A DNA stretch of 49,194 nt. Source: Bacteroidota bacterium (lineage in GTDB: Bacteria; Bacteroidota; Bacteroidia; Bacteroidales; JACABE01). The notes under the pieces are model-generated. The model saw nothing but the letters and a program-made list of their open reading frames with translations. It did not search any database and had not been told where the DNA came from. Both the position numbers and the translations under genes were made by a program. Numbering within the stretch: the stretch's first letter is position 1; each line of letters starts with the position of its first letter. The stretch is taken from contig JAPLDQ010000044.1 of the NCBI GenBank assembly GCA_026391675.1, forward strand, positions 1 to 49,194. Direction: 5' to 3'. Positions 26,416 to 34,547 of this stretch are shown in pieces.

Positions 26416-27455
26416 TAAATGTTTTCTGCAGGAGCTTTGTAAATTAATGCTGAATACTTTTGAGCATCACGTTGGAATCCGGTTTTAAACCTGTGTTGGA
26501 ATCCAAATTCATGCGCTCTTCCTTTAGGATTTTGACTGAATGGTAAATAAGTCATATCAAATAAACCACTGGCTCTAAATACTTCATTCTTACAGAATGC
26601 GAAAGCAGTATTAACAACATCACCACCGATTGCTGTACCTAAGGCAGCCTTTTGATTTGTAGCAGCGTTATAACCTACCTGATGCGAATATTTATGAATT
26701 TTTATACCGTACCATTCAACGAGTGTAGGTTTAATAATTCCAACACTTTGCTGATATTGTATCTGGGCTTTTAAAATATCATTATTTTTTATTAACTCCC
26801 ACCACATTGTTGGCTCAAGTACAACATTTCTACCATCATCAGGGAATACAGCTACATCCATTTGTTCTGCTAATTTCTGAATGTCATTAATTGTACACAT
26901 TCTATAACCATTTGATACATCACCGGTAGTAGGTATAATTATTTTTAATTGACCGGCTGAAGTTGGTGTAAAACTATGTGCAGCTGCAAGGGCTTCTTTC
27001 TTTCTAATGGCAACAGCTGATTTATTAGTATAAAATTCAATTTTAGGATAGGGTAGCGTTGAAAGATTTATATTTCTAATTTTGTAGTTCTGCGAATCAT
27101 AAGTATCCAAATCAACTGCATGTGGAGTTTCATTAGGTTCAACAGAATCAACATCATCTGTTTTATTAACATAAACTTCCGGATCATCTCCAGCTTCACC
27201 AAATTTTAGTGTTTGATTCTGATCAACGAAAATACTTAAATCTTCAGCTTCATCCAACCATGTAGCTTTTTGTACATATGCATCTTTTAATGCTCCGACA
27301 AAGATTTCACGGTTTAAAGTGATTTGTAATGAACCGGCAGATTTTGGTACAAACCCACCCAATAAGGATACAGCCCCAAAAACAGGACCAAATAAACAAG
27401 CAATTATCAGTGATAATACTGCTGCTCCCATAAACGATTTAAAAAATTTACTCAT
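26415..27455 (-). CDS. major capsid protein
   Basis: This is a 346-residue protein downstream of the protease/scaffold gene, the invariant place of the major capsid protein. The C-terminal half (DIQKLAEQMDVAVFPDDGR, WWELIKNNDILKAQ, HKYSHQVGYN) is typical of capsid proteins in Mu-like phages of this phylum, which should have the HK97 fold. An oddity is a strongly hydrophobic N-terminal stretch at about residues 9-33 (GAAVLSLIIACLFGPVFGAV), which looks like a membrane or signal segment and may be removed by the phage protease. Confidence 0.75.
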   Translation of the reverse strand: MSKFFKSFMGAAVLSLIIACLFGPVFGAVSLLGGFVPKSAGSLQITLNREIFVGALKDAYVQKATWLDEAEDLSIFVDQNQTLKFGEAGDDPEVYVNKTDDVDSVEPNETPHAVDLDTYDSQNYKIRNINLSTLPYPKIEFYTNKSAVAIRKKEALAAAHSFTPTSAGQLKIIIPTTGDVSNGYRMCTINDIQKLAEQMDVAVFPDDGRNVVLEPTMWWELIKNNDILKAQIQYQQSVGIIKPTLVEWYGIKIHKYSHQVGYNAATNQKAALGTAIGGDVVNTAFAFCKNEVFRASGLFDMTYLPFSQNPKGRAHEFGFQHRFKTGFQRDAQKYSALIYKAPAENI

Positions 27456-27519
27456 TTTTTTTTGATATTTGATTTATTAATTATTTTAACTTTAAAAATA
27501 TTGATTGCTTATAATTGGA

Positions 27520-28089
27520 TTAATCTTCAGAGGGGATATAAGTTCCTTCTTTTTTCAAGTCTTCTCTGTATGCCAGCTGTAACTTTTTATAATCCTCAGG
27601 TTTTTCAGTTTCCATCTTCTGCAAACCGTCCAGATCATTTTTATACCATTCAGAAAAATTCCATTTACTGCGGTCTTTTGAATCAGATTGTTTAGTTTTA
27701 TCCGTAGATAAATTACTTACAATATTGTCCAGAACTTCAGTTCCTTTTTTTGCTTCAAGTATTTTTTTAGTACCTTCATAATCGGATTCTGCAGCTTTTG
27801 TATAAAAAGCAAGTTCCTGTGCTGTTATAGCTCCACGTTTCTGATGCATTTCAATCAGCTGAGCAGCTAATTTTTTAGTGTCACCAGTATCATCCTTTTT
27901 TGAAGGAAGTTTCTCCAGGGCTAATTTGGTTCCATCATAATCCAGCATTGCACTGTTTTCAAAAAATAATGCATTATCTGCATTAATAGCACCTCTTTCC
28001 TGATGCTTTTTAATTAAATCTGCAGCCAGTTGTTTTTTTAATTTATCATTATCGGCTTGCAATTCTTCTACGGTTTTTGTTATTGCCAT
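27520..28089 (-). CDS. possible nested scaffold protein
   Basis: An internal ATG in the protease frame (MAITKTVEELQADNDKLKKQ) lies at 28087-28089 in an A-rich context, AAACAAAAATGG, like true starts in this window. It would yield a 189-residue scaffold exactly at the junction between protease and helical region. Mu makes its scaffold (Z) from such a nested start in gene I. The internal start here is inferred. Confidence 0.5.
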   Translation of the reverse strand: MAITKTVEELQADNDKLKKQLAADLIKKHQERGAINADNALFFENSAMLDYDGTKLALEKLPSKKDDTGDTKKLAAQLIEMHQKRGAITAQELAFYTKAAESDYEGTKKILEAKKGTEVLDNIVSNLSTDKTKQSDSKDRSKWNFSEWYKNDLDGLQKMETEKPEDYKKLQLAYREDLKKEGTYIPSED

Positions 28090-28572
28090 TTTTGTTTGAA
28101 TTTGGTTTGAATTTTTATTTTCTACTATAAAATTTAATTTACATTCTTCACCATCCTTATTAAAAAGTTTAATTGAATTTGCATTACCAGGAACTGTAAC
28201 AAGACTCATTTCTAATAATTCACATTCCAATACAGTTTCGCATCTTTGACCTGGCAATAAGTATTTTGGATCATCTGTTTCTGTAATTCTCAGCATCGAA
28301 AGTGATACTGCAGACATATACTTATTTTTATACTTATTGTATAATTTTTTTGCGAAATCATCTGTTTCATCAAATTCAAGTGTTGCTTTAAAAACATTTC
28401 CTTCTACACGTAAATTTTTCCAACGGCCAATGCTTAAATTTTCACTGGAGTGCTGATATAGACAAATTGGATTTTTTAAAAAATTTTCCGTATTTATTCC
28501 GGCAGAAATAATTCTGTAACCATAGCGGTTAACAGATTCGTCATTAATAATAAAATCTAATTCTAGTGCCAT
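27520..28572 (-). CDS. prohead protease fused with scaffold
   Basis: This is a 350-residue protein in two parts. Residues 1-150 resemble a prohead protease of the HK97/Mu-I kind: YRIISAGINTENFLKNPICLYQHSS, YMSAVSLSMLRI, and a late ELLEMSLVTVPGNANSIKL. In that family a His and Ser in these positions act in catalysis. Residues 162-350 are helical and carry two similar 44-residue units (QLAADLIKKHQERGAINA and KLAAQLIEMHQKRGAITA), as expected for a scaffold. An in-frame ATG at codon 162 could produce the scaffold alone, as in Mu genes I and Z. Confidence 0.8.
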   Translation of the reverse strand: MALELDFIINDESVNRYGYRIISAGINTENFLKNPICLYQHSSENLSIGRWKNLRVEGNVFKATLEFDETDDFAKKLYNKYKNKYMSAVSLSMLRITETDDPKYLLPGQRCETVLECELLEMSLVTVPGNANSIKLFNKDGEECKLNFIVENKNSNQIQTKMAITKTVEELQADNDKLKKQLAADLIKKHQERGAINADNALFFENSAMLDYDGTKLALEKLPSKKDDTGDTKKLAAQLIEMHQKRGAITAQELAFYTKAAESDYEGTKKILEAKKGTEVLDNIVSNLSTDKTKQSDSKDRSKWNFSEWYKNDLDGLQKMETEKPEDYKKLQLAYREDLKKEGTYIPSED

Positions 28573-28774
28573 ATACTTTTTTTTGAAAAAACCTGAGCGA
28601 TTTTATTCGCCCAGGAAAACTATTACTTAAAAATTATGAAATGAATGAGAGTGCAAATATGCATTCATAAAAAAGCGAATACAAATTATACTGCAACACT
28701 TGCACACTATACTGCAACACTTGCAGAGTATTTTGTAAAACCGGTCGAAATATTTGATTTTTGTATAAAAAAAG
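28573..28774. promoter_or_regulatory. divergent late promoter region with paired palindromic repeats
   Basis: The two late operons start from this 202-base region. It contains two copies of an 18-base repeat, TATACTGCAACACTTGCA, at 28687-28704 and 28708-28725, so 21 bp (two helical turns) apart. Each copy holds the palindrome CTGCAA-CAC-TTGCAG, perfect in the second copy and one base off in the first. A possible minus-strand -7 element, CATATTTG, is at 28654-28661 with TTTG at 28682-28685. On the plus strand, GATTTTTG at 28752-28759 resembles the -7 element. An activator acting in the manner of Mu C or Mor could bind the repeats and drive both directions. Confidence 0.6.
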
Positions 28775-29206
28775 ATGTTAAGTAATACTAAAAAGAAGCA
28801 GTTAGCTGAGGAACTTTACGTAACCGGTAGAATGAATGCTCGTGAAATTGCTATTCATTTAGGAGTTTCAGAACAAACATTAACAAAATGGAAAAAAGGT
28901 AATAAAGCCGAAAAGTCCTGGGATGATCGTAAAAAAGAATTAAGCCTAACACCTGTCAGATTAAAAGAAAAATTACTTGAAGAAGCTGAAAATATCGCCA
29001 ACGGCAAACCTTCATTAATCAATGCAGATTCTTTATCAAAAGTAATGTCAGCCATTGATAAACTTGATAAAAAGATATCATTAAGAGTTATTATTGATGT
29101 CGTAAAAGAAATTGATAATTACGTCTCCAAACATGATCCCAAGTTAGCAGTAATATTTACTGAGTGGCATAAAAAATTCATTATTTATCGTTCATTAACC
29201 GAATAG
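28775..29206 (+). CDS. terminase small subunit-like HTH protein
   Basis: This 143-residue protein sits immediately upstream of the large terminase (2 bases apart). A helix-turn-helix, MNAREIAIHLGVSEQTLTKWKK, occupies about residues 19-40, and a helical C-terminal part follows (NADSLSKVMSAIDKLDKKIS). Small terminase subunits recognise the phage DNA for packaging. In Mu-like phages, packaging starts from the integrated end. The first gene of the plus-strand late operon is the expected place. Confidence 0.78.
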   Translation: MLSNTKKKQLAEELYVTGRMNAREIAIHLGVSEQTLTKWKKGNKAEKSWDDRKKELSLTPVRLKEKLLEEAENIANGKPSLINADSLSKVMSAIDKLDKKISLRVIIDVVKEIDNYVSKHDPKLAVIFTEWHKKFIIYRSLTE

Positions 29207-29208
29207 CA

Positions 29209-30774
29209 ATGTTTAATCAAAGTTATGATAAACTAATTCGTGATTATGAAAAGCATTGTCAATACATTGCCAATGTAGCAAATTGCGAAATACACGAAAG
29301 TGTAGAAGATAAGGATAAGCGTGTTAAGGAACTTGAAAAATCATATAAAAAATGGTTTGAGTATTATTTTCCTCAATATGCTAAAGTTACATGTGCCTGG
29401 TTTCATATTGCTTTTGCCAAACTAATTATAAAATACAGGATCATATTTATTTTACTGGAATGGTATCGTTCTGCAGCTAAGTCAGTTCATGCTGATATGG
29501 GGGTACCCATGTATTTGATGGTATTAGGTGAGTTAAAGTTCATGCTTTTATTAGGTGAAACTGATATTAAAGCTAAAAAACTTTTATCCGGAATTCAGGC
29601 ACAATTACAATACAACAAACGTTTTATTAATGACTACGGAGCAAAATACTCACATGGAGACTGGGGCAATGGAGACTTTACTACTATCGATGGTGTTAAA
29701 TTTATGGCCATCGGATTCGGAGCTTCACCACGTGGTGCCAGAGAAGGTGCTAACCGACCTGATTATATAGTTGTTGATGATGTTGACACTAAAAAGCATG
29801 TTAATAATAACAGGCTAATGCGTGAAGCTATTGAATATATAACAGAAGATGTATTTGGTTGTTTTGATTCCGATAATAATGCAACAATGCGTTTCGTACT
29901 TGCTAACAACAACTTTCATAAAAATAGCATAACTAACAGGCTTAAGATTTTATTTACAACCTTTATTAAAAAGGCAAAAGAGGAGAAAACAAAAACTCCA
30001 TATCATATTTTAAGTGTAACTGCAGTTAAGGATTTAACTTCTTTTGAACCTAACTGGCCGGAGAAAACTTCAGCTGAATATTGGAAGAAGAAATTTAATA
30101 ATACGCCTTTACATTCATTCATGCGTGAATTCATGCATAAGCATGTTGATTATGGTAAAATATTTAAACCTGAATGGGTAACCTATAAACCTGCATTAGA
30201 TTATTCTGAATATAAAATGTTATTGGGTCATGCCGATTTATCTTATACTACACAGGGTAACTCCAAATCACAGGTTTTAATAGGTGCAACCGATTACGAA
30301 TTACATCTTATTGAAGTATTCTGCAGAACCTGCCATATTACTGAGGCAATGGATTATTACTTTAATCTTGTAAAAAAGCTAAACAAGAATAAACTCGCAG
30401 CTTTATTTTATTACGATGCCACTGCTGCCCAGGGCGAAATTTACGGAGATATTTATCAAATGGAAGCTGCTAAACATAAATGCTACAGTTATCCTATGCC
30501 CGAACACCAAACAGTTAATAAGGAGTTGAAAATTGAAGCTGTTTTGACAAGTTTGTTATTCAACAGGAGATTGGTAATTGCTGAACATTTAAAAGGTAGT
30601 CCGGATTTAGAAAATGGATTGGCACAATTATTTGGGTTTGAAAAAGGATCAGGTTTAGATGATGACTTTCCCGATAATTTAGCTTCAGCATGCAATTTAA
30701 TACAAAGTAATATATTTCCTGAAGAAAGTAATTTTAAACCAATCATAGGCAAAACAAAAAGAAAAGGATTTTAA
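29209..30774 (+). CDS. terminase large subunit
   Basis: This 521-residue ATPase-nuclease packages DNA. The ATPase half contains LLEWYRSAAKSVHADM, in place of a standard Walker A, and YIVVDDVDTKKHV, a Walker B-like segment. The nuclease half begins near KMLLGHADLSYT and includes GATDYELHLIEVFC and FYYDATAAQGEIYGD, whose acidic residues probably bind metal. Length and position fit the Mu gp28 role. The gene reads without interruption. Confidence 0.88.
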   Translation: MFNQSYDKLIRDYEKHCQYIANVANCEIHESVEDKDKRVKELEKSYKKWFEYYFPQYAKVTCAWFHIAFAKLIIKYRIIFILLEWYRSAAKSVHADMGVPMYLMVLGELKFMLLLGETDIKAKKLLSGIQAQLQYNKRFINDYGAKYSHGDWGNGDFTTIDGVKFMAIGFGASPRGAREGANRPDYIVVDDVDTKKHVNNNRLMREAIEYITEDVFGCFDSDNNATMRFVLANNNFHKNSITNRLKILFTTFIKKAKEEKTKTPYHILSVTAVKDLTSFEPNWPEKTSAEYWKKKFNNTPLHSFMREFMHKHVDYGKIFKPEWVTYKPALDYSEYKMLLGHADLSYTTQGNSKSQVLIGATDYELHLIEVFCRTCHITEAMDYYFNLVKKLNKNKLAALFYYDATAAQGEIYGDIYQMEAAKHKCYSYPMPEHQTVNKELKIEAVLTSLLFNRRLVIAEHLKGSPDLENGLAQLFGFEKGSGLDDDFPDNLASACNLIQSNIFPEESNFKPIIGKTKRKGF

Positions 30775-30787
30775 AACATTAACATTT

Positions 30788-31114
30788 ATGACTAAAACAA
30801 CTAAGGTTCCAATTTTAATAGCAATTATTATTTACATAAATTATTTTATCACTTTATTGGGGATAACACTACTTAAGTTTTCATTCTTCAGGTTTATCAA
30901 AAGGTTATGGAATATTATAGCTATACAGTTCTGTATATGGGAAGCTAAAAGTTTACACAAATTAACCAATAAGCAATATTATGTACTTAAGGTTTATGGC
31001 AAAATAAGTGTGATGTCAACTACTCAGATTAATTATAACCGGAGAAAGAGATTAATCAATAAATCACTTGATTATTACAGATTACAGGAATTATGCATCT
31101 TTAAAACCAAATAA
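30788..31114 (+). CDS. small membrane-anchored protein of unknown function
   Basis: This is a 108-residue protein. A hydrophobic region covers about residues 8-32 (PILIAIIIYINYFITLLGI), followed by a basic, helical region with KQYYVLKVYGKISVMSTTQ and NYNRRKRLINKSL. It lies between the large terminase and the gp36-like gene on the same strand, with 1-13 base gaps. No family is recognised. A role in assembly at the membrane is only a guess. Confidence 0.6.
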   Translation: MTKTTKVPILIAIIIYINYFITLLGITLLKFSFFRFIKRLWNIIAIQFCIWEAKSLHKLTNKQYYVLKVYGKISVMSTTQINYNRRKRLINKSLDYYRLQELCIFKTK

Positions 31115-31115
31115 T

Positions 31116-31532
31116 ATGTTTTTAACATCCGATGAATTAAATTCAATTGTAGATATTAGTTTAATTACAAAACTTACTGCTGATGATAGTGATATAGTAG
31201 ATACTGTTATTGCCGAAAGTATTGAAACAATGAAAGGCTATCTTTCAAAATATTATGATACTGAAGCAATTTTTAGTAAAGAAGGTGACGATCGTAGCTT
31301 AACAGTACTTAAAAAACTGAAAGATATTGTTGTATATGAATTATATACACGCAATCCTAGATCAATGAATGAAGTTGCTGAAAAAAAATATTCAGAAGCC
31401 ATGAATTGGCTTGAAAAATTAAACACGGGAGAGTTTTGCGATAAATCACTTCCTGTTCCTGTAGTAACAGCCGAAACAGTACCCACATCAGTAAGTTGTG
31501 GTAGTAATCCAAAATATAAATCTAATTTTTAA
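31116..31532 (+). CDS. gp36-like (DUF1320) head-tail protein
   Basis: With the ATG at 31116 this protein has 138 residues. An ATG at 31068 would overlap the upstream gene and add 16 residues without conservation. It starts MFLTSDELNSIVDISLITK and continues with VDTVIAESIETMKGYLSKYYD and LKDIVVYELYTRNPRSMNE, a pattern typical of DUF1320 (Mu gp36), which joins head and tail. In Mu this gene follows the capsid; here it lies between terminase and portal, so the order is rearranged. Confidence 0.75.
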   Translation: MFLTSDELNSIVDISLITKLTADDSDIVDTVIAESIETMKGYLSKYYDTEAIFSKEGDDRSLTVLKKLKDIVVYELYTRNPRSMNEVAEKKYSEAMNWLEKLNTGEFCDKSLPVPVVTAETVPTSVSCGSNPKYKSNF

Positions 31533-31536
31533 AACT

Positions 31537-32778
31537 ATGGCGTTCAATTTTAATTTTTCTTTTGGAAACAAAAAAGACTTAGCTCTTAAGCAACCACCAA
31601 TTACAGATACAACCAATGATGCACAGGTAAACAAAATAATGGTTGATTATTTTAAAACTTATCAATCATTATACCGTCGTGAAATTGATGATTGGCAAAA
31701 TGCCAGGATTTTACGTCGTTCAATAATTAATCCAACTACTATTCAGCTGCAGCAATTGTATCAGGATTCTTTGGTTGATATATTTCTAAAACGTCAAATA
31801 CGTAATCGAATTTTGCGTATTTCTAACAGAACAGTTGTTATTAAGGATAAAGTTGGAAATATTGATGTCGATAAGAGTGCTGTATTACAAACTAAAGTAA
31901 TAAGAACCATAATAAAAAAAGCAATGGAATCAAAGTTTTACGGTTATTCAATGCTTTATGTGGCTAAATGGGAACCGGGTAAAATAATAAAACTGGTTGA
32001 AATACCCAGGGGAAATGTTATTCCTGAATTGGGATTACTTTTAAAAGATGCTTATAATGTTGGCACCGGCATTAAATATACCGACTATCCAAATTTCTTA
32101 TTGTATTCTCAATTAGATGATCCTATTGGATTATTAGAAGATATTGCACCGCTCACCATGCTTAAACGTCATTCCTGGGCAAGTTGGGACGAGTTTGAAC
32201 AAATTTTCGGTATTCCTTTACGTATTGCAAAAACTATGGTTGATACGCAAAAGCATCGTGATGATCTTGAATTCTGGTTGCAAAATATGGGATCAGCTGC
32301 TTATGCCATACTTCCAAAAACTGTTGATTTAGAAGTTAAGCCTTCTGAACAAACTGATAGCTTCAATGTTTTCAATGAAAAGCGTAAAGCTGTTAATGAA
32401 GAAATAGCCATCGGAGTTAACGGTCAAACTATGACAACCCTTCAGGGAAGTTCACGTTCTCAATCTGAAACTCATTTAAAAACTCAAGACGAAATTACTG
32501 CAGATGATCTCCAGGATACACTTGATTATTTAAATGATGAAATTATTCAAATTTTACGCAATTTAAGTTATGATATTCCTGAAGGTTATTATTTCGACTT
32601 AATGCAACGCACCAATATTCCGGTTGGTGAAAAAGCAAAAATAGATCAGATATTACTGCAGGGAGGTTATCGTTTAGACAATGAGTATGTGGAGGAAACA
32701 TATAATGTAAAACTTGATAAGGAAAATCCTTTTAATGCACCAGGACAAAATAAATCTGCTTTAAGTTTTTTCGTCTAA
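31537..32778 (+). CDS. portal protein (DUF935, Mu gp29-like)
   Basis: Starting at ATG 31537 (MAFNFNFSFGNKKD) this protein has 413 residues. Matching parts include FKTYQSLYRREIDDWQNARI, MESKFYGYSMLYVAKWEPGK, HSWASWDEFEQIFGIPLRIA and LQGSSRSQSETHLKTQDEI, typical of the portal family through which DNA enters the head. The stop follows a T-rich TTTTTTC at 32766-32772, and the next reading frame continues in the -1 phase without a start codon, which suggests a frameshift to the head morphogenesis protein. Confidence 0.85.
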   Translation: MAFNFNFSFGNKKDLALKQPPITDTTNDAQVNKIMVDYFKTYQSLYRREIDDWQNARILRRSIINPTTIQLQQLYQDSLVDIFLKRQIRNRILRISNRTVVIKDKVGNIDVDKSAVLQTKVIRTIIKKAMESKFYGYSMLYVAKWEPGKIIKLVEIPRGNVIPELGLLLKDAYNVGTGIKYTDYPNFLLYSQLDDPIGLLEDIAPLTMLKRHSWASWDEFEQIFGIPLRIAKTMVDTQKHRDDLEFWLQNMGSAAYAILPKTVDLEVKPSEQTDSFNVFNEKRKAVNEEIAIGVNGQTMTTLQGSSRSQSETHLKTQDEITADDLQDTLDYLNDEIIQILRNLSYDIPEGYYFDLMQRTNIPVGEKAKIDQILLQGGYRLDNEYVEETYNVKLDKENPFNAPGQNKSALSFFV

Positions 32779-33944
32779 GTCCTCAGGAGGAAATTATCCG
32801 GCAATTATCGTTCGATAAAAGCGATCTTGAGGACGAAATATTTAATCTTTACTTTGGATCACATCCGCAGGATTGTAATTGCCAGCTGCACGAAATTCCT
32901 ATTTTTAGTTTAGCTGCAGGAGACAGAACCGAAATTGTTAATCGTGCTATAATTAATATTAAATCTGATAATGCAGCTTTAATTAGCCCGGATTTATATA
33001 AACTATATTCAGATAATTATTTAAAGGCCATTAAAAGCGTTTTTGGAGATGTTGACACCAACCATCCGCTTTGGGAAAAGGTGCAGCAATATAAGCTTAA
33101 TACGGCCAATTTTGCAGCATATAAGAGTTATAAGGTTACTGATGAAATTAAAGCAGCTGATCCGAAGCTTGCGAGGCAAATTATTAATAAATATAACCGG
33201 TTTCAGGCTGCAGAGTACAATACGGTTGTGAGTCGTTCACGTACTGCCAAACAGTTTGATACTTTTCAACAGGAAAAGCATTTATATCCCAACTTAACCT
33301 GGCTGAGAACTCGCTCAGCGAATCCCAGGGAACTGCATTTAAGTTATGTTGGAATAAGTCTTCCTATTAATGATCCATTCTGGACCGAAAATCAACCGGG
33401 CAATTTATGGAACTGTAAATGCGATTGGAAAACAACTGATGCAGAAGTAACACCAGTTCCTGATAAAATTATTAAACCTGCCAGGGGACTGGAGGGAAAT
33501 CCTTATGAAACAGGTGAGCTATTTACAAACAAACATCCGTATTTTAAAGTATCTGAAGAAACAGCTTCTGCAGTTGATAAATTTATTGTAAAACAAATAA
33601 GAGATGAAAATACCAAGGCTGCATTAACTGAGTTAAGAAAGAACGATTATACTTTAAAATTAGAAAATAAGGTACATCCGTTAGTATTCAGCAGAGATGC
33701 TATTAAGCATTTATTTCATAATACACATACTTATCAGAGTTTAAAAGATATGTCAATTCCGTATTTACCTGAAATTATTAAAATTGCTGAAATGGTTAAA
33801 ATTAAACCTGCAGTTGATAATCCAATGGTAAAACGATATATTTATTATAAATATGATATCCTTGATAAGCCGGCATTTATTAATGTAAGAGAATCAATAA
33901 ACGGAGATTTAACAATATATTCTATTACACCTAGTATAAAATAA
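32772..33944 (+). CDS. head morphogenesis protein (Mu F / SPP1 gp7-like), no normal start
   Basis: The frame is open from 32754 to 33944. The C-terminal half has the classic motif: LYPNLTWLRTRSANPRELHL, DPFWTENQPGNLWNCKCDWK. Mu F (gp30) sits after the portal and helps head assembly. There is no ATG, GTG or TTG between 32754 and 33081, yet the first 100 codons look coding (SPQEEIIRQLSFDKSDLEDE, HPQDCNCQLHEIPIFSL). A start at GTG 33081 would remove them. A -1 slip on T-TTT-TTC at 32766-32772, in the portal frame, would join the two proteins. A rare start codon or a sequencing error are the alternatives. Confidence 0.7.
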   Translation, partial: RLSPQEEIIRQLSFDKSDLEDEIFNLYFGSHPQDCNCQLHEIPIFSLAAGDRTEIVNRAIINIKSDNAALISPDLYKLYSDNYLKAIKSVFGDVDTNHPLWEKVQQYKLNTANFAAYKSYKVTDEIKAADPKLARQIINKYNRFQAAEYNTVVSRSRTAKQFDTFQQEKHLYPNLTWLRTRSANPRELHLSYVGISLPINDPFWTENQPGNLWNCKCDWKTTDAEVTPVPDKIIKPARGLEGNPYETGELFTNKHPYFKVSEETASAVDKFIVKQIRDENTKAALTELRKNDYTLKLENKVHPLVFSRDAIKHLFHNTHTYQSLKDMSIPYLPEIIKIAEMVKIKPAVDNPMVKRYIYYKYDILDKPAFINVRESINGDLTIYSITPSIK

Positions 33945-34005
33945 AAACAGTTCTTAATCCATCACCAAGGCTCCATAGGCCAGGGCTGAAATTAAAAACT
34001 GTTTT
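33944..34005. other. long-loop inverted repeat between F and G genes
   Basis: AAAACAGTT at 33944-33952 pairs with AACTGTTTT at 33997-34005 around a 44-base loop that contains GGCTCCATAGGCCAGGGC. It could be a terminator or an RNA structure that changes the ratio of downstream G-like protein. The evidence is only the repeat and the 120-base gap. Confidence 0.4.
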
Positions 34006-34064
34006 CAGATGCAAATATACAAATTTTAAATCCAATTTAATAAGTTTTTAAATAAATTTTAAAC

Positions 34065-34514
34065 ATGGACAAATTCACCGTAAAACTTAAACAGGATTCT
34101 GATGCAATAAAACAATTCATACAACACGACTTGCCATTAAGAATCGGTAAAAAAGGAGTTGATCTATTTGCTGAGAACTTTCAAAAAGAAGGTTTTCAAA
34201 ATGGTGGATTGCAAAAATGGAAGGAAGTTAAACGTCGTTTAGATCCACGTATAAAAGATGCAAGATCAAGCAGAAAAATTCTATCCGGGAATACTGCAGA
34301 TTTAGGTCGTAGTTTACGATATATTCCTGAATTGGCAAAAGTAATGTGGTATTCAGATGTTTCCTATGCAGAAGCACATAACGAAGGAACTACAACAGCC
34401 GGACGTAGCCGGAACGTTACCATACCACAGCGTAAATTTATTGGAGATAGTCGGGAACTGGAGGCAATAATTAAACAGGAAATGGATAAATTTATGAATA
34501 ACTTATTTAAATAA
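34065..34514 (+). CDS. virion morphogenesis protein (Mu G-like)
   Basis: This is a 149-residue protein. The pattern FTVKLKQDSDAIKQFI, KKGVDLFAENFQKEGFQNG, LSGNTADLGRSLRY, YAEAHNEGTTTAG and VTIPQRKFIGDS is characteristic of the phage virion morphogenesis family, tail completion proteins such as Mu G. It follows the F-like gene as in Mu and is the last gene of the plus-strand late operon, ending at a strong terminator. Confidence 0.88.
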   Translation: MDKFTVKLKQDSDAIKQFIQHDLPLRIGKKGVDLFAENFQKEGFQNGGLQKWKEVKRRLDPRIKDARSSRKILSGNTADLGRSLRYIPELAKVMWYSDVSYAEAHNEGTTTAGRSRNVTIPQRKFIGDSRELEAIIKQEMDKFMNNLFK

Positions 34515-34547
34515 AAAAAGGTGAGTAAATCTACTCACCTTTTTTTT
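34513..34547. terminator. bidirectional terminator between late and lipoprotein genes
   Basis: The stem AGGTGAGTA with TACTCACCT (34519-34527 and 34532-34540) is flanked by a run of A on the left and T on the right. It therefore terminates transcripts coming from both directions. It overlaps the end of the G-like gene and the end of the minus-strand lipoprotein gene. Confidence 0.9.
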
